Part shown: piece by piece, positions 44,021 through 52,445 of the stretch
Numbering within the stretch: the stretch's first letter is position 1
Layout: each line of letters starts with the position of its first letter
From: Bog-159 sp963785255
GTDB taxonomy: Bacteria; Acidobacteriota; Terriglobia; Bryobacterales; Bryobacteraceae
DNA length: 64,000 nucleotides
NCBI GenBank assembly: GCA_963785255.1
Contig: CAWAUR010000008.1
Location: forward strand, 305,744 to 369,743
Reading direction: 5' to 3'
Notes under the pieces: model-generated
What the model saw: only the letters and a program-made list of their open reading frames with translations
What the model was told of the DNA's origin: nothing
Database searches by the model: none
Translations under genes and position numbers: made by a program

Positions 44021-44218
44021 CCCAATGTCACTTAGTTTTCGAGTCATGGAATTCTGCACAAAATTGTGGGGCGGCCAATCATGGCCGCAGCCGCCTTTTA
44101 GGCGGCCAAAACGATCGCAAACGGTCGAAGAGCCGGCTGAAAAGCCGGCTGCGGCCATGATTGGCCGCCCCACGATTTATGCCGCCGGCCGCTCGACGGA
44201 AAACTAAGTGACATTGGG
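44021..44218. mobile_element. MITE related to the IS4-type element
   Basis: The 198-base element has perfect 20-base ends CCCAATGTCACTTAGTTTTC and the reverse complement; this left end is identical to the left end of the IS at 7975. The flanks CACTGTG (44014-44020 and 44219-44225) are a 7-base target duplication, or 9 to 11 when shared bases are counted. It has no coding capacity. Most of the interior is a palindrome of a second repeat type. The transposase of the IS should be able to move it. Confidence 0.88.
44066..44173. repeat. Palindromic repeat inside the MITE
   Basis: The outer arms GTGGGGCGGCCAATCATGGC (44066-44085) and its complement (44154-44173) flank two smaller hairpins (GCCGCCTTTTAGGCGGC and GCCGGCTGAAAAGCCGGC). 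It is a relative of the GTGGGG...CCCCAC family but with a different centre. It makes a third level of nesting: repeat, MITE, repeat. Confidence 0.85.
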
Positions 44219-44315
44219 CACTGTGCCTGCGGCGGGCCCTCAGCCCGCCTGCCGGCATTCGAGGAGATGCTGCTAGGCGCGATACTGTTCACTTAATTAT
44301 CTTGATTCGCTTGGC

Positions 44316-44410
44316 GAAGTCGAAGCGGGCACGCCGCCATTCACGATCTCGGCGACGGCGTCGTCGGGCCTCCCGGTAAGCTTTGCATCGACGACAACGA
44401 CGGTCGGTTC
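44316..44410 (+). pseudogene. Remnant of an Ig-like repeat protein gene
   Basis: In one frame the bases read PPFTISATASSGLPVSFAST, a segment typical of secreted bacterial Ig-like repeat proteins. The frame opens shortly before and loses likeness after TTTTVGS. No start or remaining domain is seen. The following bases to 44738 carry several short frames without recognisable content. Confidence 0.35.
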
Positions 44411-44738
44411 AATGAAAACGGACGTATTCTCCGCGGCAGTAGCGCTGCTTTCTTTTCTTGACCATCGCGAGCGGATCTTCGCTCCTCGCGCAAACCAAAA
44501 TGGGGATCGTGACCGGTGTCCGGCAGTACACTGGTCGGAAGTCATGGTCGCGCTGCCGCGATTCAAGCACGTTTCTCACTCCGCTCGAAGCGGTCGCGCG
44601 GGTGGAAGCGCGGCTGTCACGGAATGGATTCATCCCGATGGCCACGATGTGCCGCCGGCGTTTCGCGATTACGCAGCGCCGCTGGCGGGCGAAGGCTCGC
44701 CATGAGCATGGCCGCGCCTATGATCCAATGGAGATGCC

Positions 44739-45152
44739 ATGAACTATTCGCGCAGAGATCTGAGTCTGCTGCTTCCCATGTTGGCAGCCGTCAAAGCCGG
44801 AGGCAGCGGCGTGTTGCCATCTGGAACTTTTAGCTTCGACAAACTTCCCGTGCAATCCAGCGGAGAGAACCAGACGCGTCCGGTGCTCGACGGCGAAACC
44901 CACGCCGGAGTGCGCATCGAGCTGCATGAAACGGAATTGCCGCCGGGCGGCGCGCCGCATCCGCCGCACCATCATGTGCACGAAGAGATGCTCCTCATCC
45001 GCGAAGGGACCATGGAAGTGACGATCGCCGGAAAGAGCGCCAGGCTGGGGCCGGGGTCCGTGGCTTACGTGGCGTCCAATGAAGAGCACGGCTGGCACAA
45101 CGCCGGAACCACGCGCGCGCATTATTTTGTGCTGTCCATCGGACGGCATTGA
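44739..45152 (+). CDS. Secreted cupin-domain protein
   Basis: The 137-residue protein begins MNYSRRDLSLLLPMLAAVKA, a Tat-like signal with a twin arginine. The cupin domain has PPGGAPHPPHHHVHEEMLLI (His-x-His and Glu ligands) and NEEHGWHNAG in the second motif. It probably binds a metal and acts on a sugar or sugar acid; no substrate can be read. It precedes the oxidoreductase genes by 54 bases. Confidence 0.82.
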   Translation: MNYSRRDLSLLLPMLAAVKAGGSGVLPSGTFSFDKLPVQSSGENQTRPVLDGETHAGVRIELHETELPPGGAPHPPHHHVHEEMLLIREGTMEVTIAGKSARLGPGSVAYVASNEEHGWHNAGTTRAHYFVLSIGRH

Positions 45153-45206
45153 ATTCCGCGCGGAACGGACCTACATTGAGTCTTCCATCCGTCAAAGGAG
45201 GACTCA

Positions 45207-46388
45207 GTGGCAACCCTAACCCGGCGGCAGGCTCTTGCGGGAGCGACCGCCAATCTGTTGATCGTCAAGCCCCGGATCGCTTTCGGTTCCCAGGCCAACT
45301 CCGCCGTGTCATTCGGCATTATTGGAACCGGCGGGCGCGGACGGTACGTGGGCGGCCTGATGACGCACGATCCGCGGGCGCGGCTGGCGGCCATTTGCGA
45401 TCTGTTTCCGGACCGCATCGACAAAGCCCAGACGGTAATTCCAGCAGCCGCGGCGGCGCGCGGTTACCGGCATTACGAAGAACTGCTGAGCCAGCCGGAT
45501 CTGGATGCCGTGCTGATCGCGACTCCCGTCTTCCTGCACCCCGAACATTTCGAGGCCGCCGCGCGCGCCGGAAAACATGTTTACTGTGAAAAGCCGGCGG
45601 GCGCCGACGTGGCGGGCGTCAAGCGCTTGCTGCGCGCGGCCGATAAGGCCGACCCGGCCAAGACCATCCAGTTTGGGTTCCAACAGCGATTCAGTCCGGA
45701 GTATCTTGCCGCGGCGAACATACTCCGCGCGGGTCTGATCGGCCCTCTCACTCAGATGACCAGTTATTGGATCTTAGGCGACCGTCCCATGCGCAGCTTC
45801 CAATCTCCGTACCCGCCTGAAGACTCCCGGTTGCGGCTCTGGAATTATTGGATGGATTACTCCGGTGGCTCGATTGTGGAGCAGGATTGCCACGGCGTGG
45901 ATACGTTGAACTGGTTTGCCGGCGCGCATCCGGCGAAGGCCACAGGCAGCGGCGGGACCAGGTACAAGGTCGTGTACGGCGATTGGAATTCCGACCATCA
46001 CGATATCGTGTATCAGTATCCTAATGGCATTGAAGGTTGGCTGCTAAGTATTAAGTACACCGCGGGGTATCGCGACGTAAGGGAACAGTTCTACGGTCCG
46101 GAAGGAATGCTGGAGACGGCGCGCACTTACTACCGCTGGCACGGACCGGTAACTCAGTCGCCACTGAAGAATGCGGACGATCTGCGCGACCGCAGCTTGA
46201 TCGAGAAGGGTGAGTCGAAGCGCGAGATCACTATAGACGCGGTGGAGGCGTTCTTCACCAGCATCATCGACCGCAAGCCATATAACATGGCCGTCGCCGC
46301 GGCCGACAGCACATTGACCAGTCTGCTGGGACGGATGGCGTATGAGACCGGGCGCGAAGTAACTTGGGAGGAGTTACTGAAAACTTAG
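45207..46388 (+). CDS. Gfo/Idh/MocA-family oxidoreductase with Tat-like signal
   Basis: The product has 393 residues from a GTG with AAAGGAGGA ten bases before. The N-terminus TLTRRQALAGATANLLIV is a Tat-like signal. The Rossmann domain follows (SFGIIGTGGRGRYVGGL, then HVYCEKPAGADVAGVKRLL with the EKP motif), then the C-terminal alpha/beta domain (DYSGGSIVEQDCHGVDTLNW). These enzymes oxidise or reduce sugars and polyols with NAD(P); secreted members often act by a glycosidase mechanism. Substrate unknown. Confidence 0.88.
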   Translation: MATLTRRQALAGATANLLIVKPRIAFGSQANSAVSFGIIGTGGRGRYVGGLMTHDPRARLAAICDLFPDRIDKAQTVIPAAAAARGYRHYEELLSQPDLDAVLIATPVFLHPEHFEAAARAGKHVYCEKPAGADVAGVKRLLRAADKADPAKTIQFGFQQRFSPEYLAAANILRAGLIGPLTQMTSYWILGDRPMRSFQSPYPPEDSRLRLWNYWMDYSGGSIVEQDCHGVDTLNWFAGAHPAKATGSGGTRYKVVYGDWNSDHHDIVYQYPNGIEGWLLSIKYTAGYRDVREQFYGPEGMLETARTYYRWHGPVTQSPLKNADDLRDRSLIEKGESKREITIDAVEAFFTSIIDRKPYNMAVAAADSTLTSLLGRMAYETGREVTWEELLKT

Positions 46389-46390
46389 AG

Positions 46391-46412
46391 GACAGGCCTC
46401 CTGGCCTGTCCA
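46391..46412. terminator. Perfect inverted repeat after the oxidoreductase gene
   Basis: GGACAGGCC and GGCCTGTCC flank a four-base loop, three bases after the stop. There is no U-run, so it is either a rho-dependent stop, an RNA-stabilising hairpin or another dispersed repeat. Confidence 0.45.
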
Positions 46413-46440
46413 TCCGGCGTGCGTGCTACCATGGCGCATC

Positions 46441-47496
46441 ATGCGCGTGCCAGGTTCGCACAACTTTCCTCGTGTCCACAACGCCATGTGGCCCGGACTG
46501 GTGGGCAAAGGCCCCGGTTCCGAACCGCCCATCGATCTGGATACCATGCTGCGCCTCACCGCCGCCGCCGCATTCGAAGGCGCGCGATTTGACGGCGTGG
46601 ACCTGTTTCTGTTCGATCCGCATGTCAGCATCGATGCGAGCGACGACGATCTGGCGCGCCTCGCGGACAAAGTGCGCGCGCTGGGGCTAGAGATTGGTTC
46701 GGTGGTCGCGCCGGTGTGGCCACCGACCGGTGGCGGATCGGCCATGGGCAGCGCGGAAGAGCGCCGCAACTTCGTCACCCAGGTGCGCAAAACCTGCCGC
46801 ATCGCGCGCAAACTGCGCGAGTTGGGCGCGCGGCCGTATGGCATCGTGCGCATCGATTCGGCATCCAGCCCCGCCGAGTGGGCCAAGGATCCAAAAGGCA
46901 ACACACGCCTGATCGCTGAAACATTTCGCGAAGCTTGCGAAGTGGCCGCCGGCGAAGGCGAACGCCTGGCTGCCGAAGGCGAAATCTGCTGGGGCGGCAT
47001 GCATAGCTGGCGGCACATGCTCGAACTGCTGGAACTTGTGGACCGGCCGCGGACGCTAGGTTTTCAAGCGGACATGGCGCACACGCTGCTGTTCACACTG
47101 GGCTACAACGCACCGGAAGATCGCATCCTTCCTGAGGATTTCGAATGGTCGCAGACCGATCGCTTCCAGGCCGCGCTCGGCCAACTGACGGCGGCGCTGC
47201 GTCCGTGGACCATCGATTTTCACGTGGCGCAAAACGACGCCACGGTGCATGGATCGGGCTCCCACGATAAGACCGGCCATCATTGCCTGCCGGACGACCC
47301 TTCGGGCAAGCTCGATATCGTGCGCGACGCCGGCCATTGGCTCCGCGACGATCACGGCGAGCTAACCAAAGCGATGCGCCACATCTGTTGGGACGGATGC
47401 ATGTTTCCCAACGCAGTAATGATGGAACAAAGCACCTGGAACAGCATCCTGGCGGCCATGCTTGCGGTGCGCGAGGCGCACGGTTGGCGGGAGTAA
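46441..47496 (+). CDS. TIM-barrel sugar isomerase/epimerase
   Basis: The 351-residue protein of the xylose-isomerase-like/AP endonuclease 2 family begins MRVPGSHNFPRVHNAMWPGL. Barrel segments include ARFDGVDLFLFDP, GLEIGSVVAPVWPPTGG, EGEICWGGMHSW (metal Glu), LGFQADMAHTLLFTLG and WTIDFHVAQNDATVHGSGSHD with metal ligands. It likely isomerises a keto sugar made by the neighbouring oxidoreductases. The ATG at 46441 is preferred to 46423. Confidence 0.85.
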   Translation: MRVPGSHNFPRVHNAMWPGLVGKGPGSEPPIDLDTMLRLTAAAAFEGARFDGVDLFLFDPHVSIDASDDDLARLADKVRALGLEIGSVVAPVWPPTGGGSAMGSAEERRNFVTQVRKTCRIARKLRELGARPYGIVRIDSASSPAEWAKDPKGNTRLIAETFREACEVAAGEGERLAAEGEICWGGMHSWRHMLELLELVDRPRTLGFQADMAHTLLFTLGYNAPEDRILPEDFEWSQTDRFQAALGQLTAALRPWTIDFHVAQNDATVHGSGSHDKTGHHCLPDDPSGKLDIVRDAGHWLRDDHGELTKAMRHICWDGCMFPNAVMMEQSTWNSILAAMLAVREAHGWRE

Positions 47497-47499
47497 CTC

Positions 47500-48636
47500 A
47501 TGGATAAGAAGCCGCTGCGCATTGGGCTGGTGGGTTACGGCTTCATGGGCCGCACTCACTCGAATGCGTTCGCCAAAGTCAGTCAGTTCTTCGATCTGCC
47601 ATTCCGCCCTGTGTTGCAGGCGGTGTGTGCGCGGGATGCGAGTAAGTTGGCCGGATTCGCCGCGCAATGGGGTTACGCATCGACCGAAACCGATTGGCGT
47701 AAGTTAGTCGCGCGTCCCGATATCGACTTAATCGATATTGCCAGCCCCAACGATACACACGCGGAGATCGCCATCGCGGCAGCCGCAGCCGGCAAGATGG
47801 TGCTCTGCGAGAAGCCTCTGGGACGCAACGCCACGGAATCCGAGCGTATGGCGGCGGCGGTGGAAAAGGCCCCAGTGCCCAACATGGTCTGGTATAACTA
47901 TCGCCGCGTTCCGGCCGTAACTCTCGCCAAGCAGTTAATCGACGAAGGCCGCCTGGGTAAGATCTTCCATTACCGCGCTAAGTTCCTCCAGGATTGGACG
48001 ATTTCGGCCGACTTACCGCAGGGCGGCGTAGGGCTATGGCGCCTGGATGTGAACGTGGCCGGCAGCGGTGTCACCGGCGATCTGCTGGCGCATTGCATCG
48101 ATACGGCGATGTGGCTGAACGGCCCGATCGATCGAGTGACTGCCATGACCGAGACGTTCGTGAAGGAGCGTCCGCATGCGCTCACCGGCCGCGTGGAGCG
48201 GGTGGGCATCGACGACGCCAGCGCGTTTCTGGCGCGCTTCCGCAACGGGTCGCTCGCCACGTTTGAAGCCACGCGTTACGCGCGCGGCCACAAGGCGCTT
48301 TACACGCTGGAGATCAACGGCGAGCACGCTTCGATCGCTTGGGATCTGCACGATCTGCATCGCCTGGAATACTTCGACCACCGCGACGAAGGCCGCCTGC
48401 GCGGCTGGCGCTCGATTCATATCACCGATGGCGATCATCCTTATATGAAGCACTGGTGGGTGCCGGGATTGCAGATCGGCTACGAGCACACGTTCATCCA
48501 CCAAGTGGCCGATTTTCTGGAGGGCCTGGGTGAAGGCCGGATTCCGGGTCCATCGTTCCGCGATGCCCTGGCGACGGACTATGTCACCGACGCGGTGCTG
48601 CGATCCGCGCGCACGGGACAGTGGGAAGCGGTGTAA
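47500..48636 (+). CDS. Gfo/Idh/MocA-family oxidoreductase, cytoplasmic
   Basis: The 378-residue enzyme begins RIGLVGYGFMGRTHSNAFAK, the NAD(P)-binding loop. It has the EKP motif in MVLCEKPLGRNATESERMAA and a catalytic-domain GDLLAHCIDTAMWL with the conserved histidine. There is no signal peptide. It starts three bases after the isomerase gene, so the two form an operon and probably act in turn on one sugar, as in inositol or similar catabolic sets. Confidence 0.92.
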   Translation: MDKKPLRIGLVGYGFMGRTHSNAFAKVSQFFDLPFRPVLQAVCARDASKLAGFAAQWGYASTETDWRKLVARPDIDLIDIASPNDTHAEIAIAAAAAGKMVLCEKPLGRNATESERMAAAVEKAPVPNMVWYNYRRVPAVTLAKQLIDEGRLGKIFHYRAKFLQDWTISADLPQGGVGLWRLDVNVAGSGVTGDLLAHCIDTAMWLNGPIDRVTAMTETFVKERPHALTGRVERVGIDDASAFLARFRNGSLATFEATRYARGHKALYTLEINGEHASIAWDLHDLHRLEYFDHRDEGRLRGWRSIHITDGDHPYMKHWWVPGLQIGYEHTFIHQVADFLEGLGEGRIPGPSFRDALATDYVTDAVLRSARTGQWEAV

Positions 48637-48645
48637 CTCGCGTGG

Positions 48646-50661
48646 CTACGTGCCGGTACCCGACAACGGAACTGTCTTGTTGGCGCTGCCCAGCGACAGA
48701 CCGGCTTTTCGCTCCCCTTTTCTGGTGGGGATGAATTGCAGCACGACACTGCAACTTGCCTTCGCATTGAGATTCTTCCCGCACGTGGTGTACTCGTAGA
48801 AGTCCCCTTTATCGGCTCCGGTGATCTTGATGCCATCGACGCTGGTGCTGGATGTGCCGGTATTTGTCACTCTCACGACCCAGTTTGGGCTGACGTCCCC
48901 GACAGACACGTTGCCAAAGTCCACCTGTCCCGGCGTGGGGTTGAGCACGGTCCCGGTGCCCTCCAGGCCGGCGATCTCGGTGCTGACAGACGCGTTGTCC
49001 CAGACGCTCAAGGTTGCCGTGAAGGCCTGTTCCGCGTCCGCGCCGGGAGAAAACGAGACACCCACAATGCAAGTCCCGGCGGGCGGAAGCGTGGTTCCCT
49101 GACATGCGCCGGTGGCGATGGCGAAATTAGCCGGGTTCGTGCCAGACACGCCGGCCTGAGTGACGGTAAGAGGCGCTGAGCCGAAGTTGGTTACCGTTAC
49201 GTTCTGGGGTGCGCTGGTTCTACCAGCCAACGTCACAGGAAACGACACGATTGCGGGCGACATTTGCACCGTCGTCTGCAAGTTAATCGTGACGGAACTT
49301 GTGTTGGAGGCGGGCGTGAAGCCGGTTGATGCCAGATCCAGTTTGCCGTCGCCATTGAAGTCCCCGAGGGCGAGCAAACTCGGGTCTAGGTTGGGTGCTG
49401 TATCCACGTGTGGCTGGAACGTCCCATCGCCGTTACCCAATAGAATCGAGATCGCGCCGAAATTGGGGGCATTGGCTGTGGACGCCAGGTCGATCTTACC
49501 GTCGCCGTTGAAATCGGCGGCTACAATGGCCTCATCGCCTCCCGGATAAGTCACCGGCGCGTGAAACGTTCCATCGCCTTTCCCCAGCAACACGGCGATT
49601 CCGTCCGCGCCGCCGGTAGCCAGATCCACGGCGCCATCTCCGTTGAAATCCGCTGCGACTAACGACGACGCGTCGGTATAGGATCCCGCCATCAACACCG
49701 GATTCTGGAAAGTGCCATCGCCATTACCCAGCAGGATACTGATCCCGCCCACTCCGGCAGTGGCAATATCCAGATGACCGTCCCCGTTGAAATCCGCGGT
49801 AACCAGCGCCCATACTTCGTTGCTGAGCGGATAGCATACGCTGCTTTCGAGCGTCCCGTCGCCCTTGCCCAGCAAAACACACACGTTGGTATTGCTTGTG
49901 AAGCCGACGCTAGCCACATCCAGTTTGCCGTCTCCGTTGAAGTCGGCCGCGATGATCCGGTAGGCGTCCTGCTCGGTTATCGGGGAGCTTTGGTACGGTT
50001 CAAAGGTCCCGTCGCCGTTGCCCAGCAGAATAGAGATCGCGCCTCCCTGCCATATGCCGACGGCCAAATCCAACTTGCCGTCGCCATTGAAATCCCCAGT
50101 GACTATCGAATAGGTATAGTCGGGAATGGGAACGGTTGCCGGCTCCTGAAATGTGCCATCTCCGTTACCGAGCATCACCTGGATCCCGCCGTAGCTCGCG
50201 AGGCCGACAACCAAATCGAGCTTGCCGTCGCCATTCAAGTCGGCGGCTACAATCACTGAGGGGTCCTCGATATTTTGCAAGGGACTCATCGGGGACGTCG
50301 CGAGCGCAACCGTAGACGACGGCGCACTCACCGCGAAGAATTCGACATTAGAAGTCCCGCCGCCCGGCGCCGGATTCACTACCGCTACAGAAGCCGTTCC
50401 GGCAGCGGCAATATCGGACGCCGGAATTTCAGCGGTTAGCTGTGAGGCGCTGACAAAAGTCGTGCTCCGCTGGCCGCCGTTCCACGTAACCGAAGATCCG
50501 GAAACGAATCCCGTGCCATTCACCGTGAGCTTGAAACCGTGGCTGCCCGGCGCGGCGCTATCCGGGACGACTGGGCTGTTCAACAACGGTGCGGGATTTT
50601 GGCCAAACAACGATGGCACAACGATCGCGGCAAAAAGACAGATGGAGCGGATGGTCGGCAT
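48646..50661 (-). CDS. Secreted FG-GAP/VCBS-repeat protein with choice-of-anchor D domains
   Basis: The 671-residue protein has a signal peptide (ICLFAAIVVPSLFGQ), an IPT/TIG-like domain (about 28-110, GFKLTVNGTGFVSGSSVTWN), and seven FG-GAP repeats (about 130-460) of the form DFNGDGKLDLA, each a calcium-binding loop. Two ASPM/SPD-2/Hydin-type domains follow (VTNFGSAPLTVTQAGVSGT, VTNTGTSSTSVDGIKITGAD). The repeats build a seven-blade propeller. Its ligand is unknown; extracellular binding is inferred. It ends ten bases from the convergent oxidoreductase gene. Confidence 0.9.
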   Translation of the reverse strand: MPTIRSICLFAAIVVPSLFGQNPAPLLNSPVVPDSAAPGSHGFKLTVNGTGFVSGSSVTWNGGQRSTTFVSASQLTAEIPASDIAAAGTASVAVVNPAPGGGTSNVEFFAVSAPSSTVALATSPMSPLQNIEDPSVIVAADLNGDGKLDLVVGLASYGGIQVMLGNGDGTFQEPATVPIPDYTYSIVTGDFNGDGKLDLAVGIWQGGAISILLGNGDGTFEPYQSSPITEQDAYRIIAADFNGDGKLDVASVGFTSNTNVCVLLGKGDGTLESSVCYPLSNEVWALVTADFNGDGHLDIATAGVGGISILLGNGDGTFQNPVLMAGSYTDASSLVAADFNGDGAVDLATGGADGIAVLLGKGDGTFHAPVTYPGGDEAIVAADFNGDGKIDLASTANAPNFGAISILLGNGDGTFQPHVDTAPNLDPSLLALGDFNGDGKLDLASTGFTPASNTSSVTINLQTTVQMSPAIVSFPVTLAGRTSAPQNVTVTNFGSAPLTVTQAGVSGTNPANFAIATGACQGTTLPPAGTCIVGVSFSPGADAEQAFTATLSVWDNASVSTEIAGLEGTGTVLNPTPGQVDFGNVSVGDVSPNWVVRVTNTGTSSTSVDGIKITGADKGDFYEYTTCGKNLNAKASCSVVLQFIPTRKGERKAGLSLGSANKTVPLSGTGT

Positions 50662-50759
50662 GGCGACCTAGTATACACTGGTCCGCGGCCACACAAGCGA
50701 TTAGCAGTACCATTACGCCCTCGCGAAACTCCGCTAAAATAAGTATCGGAGAAATAAGT

Positions 50760-52283
50760 ATGGAATTCCTCGCCAGCAGCCTGCTGGAACTCATCACGCA
50801 GACCTCCACGAATCTGCCGCCCGACGTGCGCGCGGCCATGTCGCTGACGGCGGGCATGGAAACGCCCGGCACGCAATCGTCGCAAGCGCTCGACATTATT
50901 CTGTCGAACATCGATATGGCGAACGACGACGAAGGTCCGATCTGCCAGGATACGGGCATGCCCACGTTCGTGGTGCACACGCCGGTGGGCGTGAACCAGA
51001 TGGAGATCCGGAGCGCCATTCGCGCGGCCGTCGCGGAAGCCACGCGTATGGGAAAGCTGCGGCCGAATTCGGTGGATTCGCTGACGGGCAAAAACAGCGG
51101 CGATAACCTGGGGCCGGAAACGCCCGTGATGCATTTCGACCAATGGGAACGCGACGATATCGAGGTGCGGCTGATCCTGAAAGGCGGCGGCTGCGAGAAC
51201 AAGAATATCCAATATTCGCTGCCTTGCGAGCTGGACCATTTGGGCCGCGCCGACCGCAATCTGGAAGGCGTGCGCAAGTGCCTGCTGCATGCAGTGTGGC
51301 AGGCGCAAGGGCAGGGCTGCGCGCCGGGCGCGTTGGGCGTGTGCATGGGCAGCGATCGCGCGCATGGCTACGAGTTAGCCAAAGCGCAGTTATTCCGCAC
51401 GCTCGACGATGTGAATCCGAATCCGGCGCTGGCGAAGCTGGAAAACGAAATCATGGAGGAGGCCAACCGGCTGGGAGTAGGCGCGATGGGATTTGGCGGC
51501 AAGGCTTCGCTGATCGGTTGCAAGATTACCGCGGCCAACCGTCTGCCCGCCAGTTTCTTCGTTTCCGTGGCTTACGATTGTTGGGCGTTCCGGCGGCTGG
51601 GCGTACGGCTGGATGCGACCGACGGCGCTATCGTGGAGTGGCTGTATCGCGATCCGGCGCGCAAGGTGGAGCGCATGGCCAAAGCCGAAGGATTCCCGCT
51701 GACGGGCCGCGAAGTGGTGCTGACCGCGCCGCTGAGCGAGGAGACCGTGCGCGCGCTGAAGGTGGGCGACGTGGTGCTGGTGAACGGCGAAATGTTCACG
51801 GGGCGCGACGCCGTGCACGCGTATCTGATGAAGAATCCGCCGCCCGTGGATCTGCATGGCGCGGTGTTGTATCACTGCGGTCCGGTGATGCTGAAGCAGG
51901 GCGAGCGGTGGATGGTGAAGGCCGCCGGTCCCACCACCAGCAGCCGCGAGGAGCCGTATGAGGCGGATGTGATTAGTCGATACGGCGTGCGTGCGGTGAT
52001 CGGCAAGGGCGGCATGGGGAAGAAGACGCTGGCGGCGCTGGGAGAGTACGGTGCGGTTTATTTGAATGCGATCGGCGGCGCGGCGCAGTATTACGCGCGC
52101 ACCGTGCAGCAGGTGACTGACGTGTATCTGCTGGATCTCGGCATTCCGGAAGCGATGTGGCGGCTGCGGGTGAACGGCTTCGCGGCGATTGTGACGATGG
52201 ACGCGCACGGCAATAGTCTGCACGCGGATGTGGAGAAGGCGACGGGCGCGGAACTGGCGGAACTCGGCACGGTAGCGCGATAA
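50760..52283 (+). CDS. fumA: Class I fumarate hydratase
   Basis: The 507-residue protein contains both halves of class I, iron-sulfur fumarases: GPICQDTGMPTFVV and GGGCENKNIQYSL in the alpha half, and LHGAVLYHCGPVMLKQGE with GKGGMGKKTLAALGEYG in the beta half; the cysteines of these segments should bind the 4Fe-4S cluster. It interconverts fumarate and malate in the citric acid cycle. The ATG at 50760 follows CGGAGAAA; a longer frame to 50589 runs into the divergent gene. Confidence 0.92.
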   Translation: MEFLASSLLELITQTSTNLPPDVRAAMSLTAGMETPGTQSSQALDIILSNIDMANDDEGPICQDTGMPTFVVHTPVGVNQMEIRSAIRAAVAEATRMGKLRPNSVDSLTGKNSGDNLGPETPVMHFDQWERDDIEVRLILKGGGCENKNIQYSLPCELDHLGRADRNLEGVRKCLLHAVWQAQGQGCAPGALGVCMGSDRAHGYELAKAQLFRTLDDVNPNPALAKLENEIMEEANRLGVGAMGFGGKASLIGCKITAANRLPASFFVSVAYDCWAFRRLGVRLDATDGAIVEWLYRDPARKVERMAKAEGFPLTGREVVLTAPLSEETVRALKVGDVVLVNGEMFTGRDAVHAYLMKNPPPVDLHGAVLYHCGPVMLKQGERWMVKAAGPTTSSREEPYEADVISRYGVRAVIGKGGMGKKTLAALGEYGAVYLNAIGGAAQYYARTVQQVTDVYLLDLGIPEAMWRLRVNGFAAIVTMDAHGNSLHADVEKATGAELAELGTVAR

Positions 52284-52325
52284 TCGGCGGCGCGCAAAGG
52301 CCGTTTGATACAATGACGAGTTGGC

Positions 52326-52401
52326 GGCCAGGTAGCTCAGTCGGTAGAGCGCAGCCCTGAAAAGGCTGGCGTCGGCGGTTCGATTCCGTCCCTGGCCACC
52401 A
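52326..52401 (+). tRNA. tRNA-Phe (GAA)
   Basis: The 76 bases fold into a cloverleaf: acceptor GGCCAGG/CCTGGCC, D arm GCTC/GAGC, anticodon stem CAGCC/GGCTG with loop CTGAAAA (anticodon GAA), and T arm with GGTTCGATTCC. The 3' CCA is encoded. It is the attachment site of the island that follows: its last 51 bases are duplicated at 59770-59820. Confidence 0.97.
52351..52401 (+). repeat. attL: 3' part of tRNA-Phe
   Basis: These 51 bases, from the anticodon stem to CCA, are repeated without mismatch at 59770-59820. Crossover within this stretch keeps the tRNA intact. Confidence 0.9.
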
Positions 52402-52445
52402 CATTCTCAAAAGACTTAGAAGTAGCCAGAAACATCGGGTTTCAG

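Larger units (their letters stand above)
44004..44279. repeat. Dispersed palindromic repeat, copy E, split by a MITE
   Basis: The left part (44004-44020, GTGGGGCAGGCACTGTG) and right part (44219 to about 44279, beginning CACTGTGCCTGCGGCGGGCC and ending GAGATGCTGCTAGGCG) join into the same repeat as copy D once the insertion is removed; the right arm is missing. The target word is GGCACTGTGCC. Confidence 0.85.
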
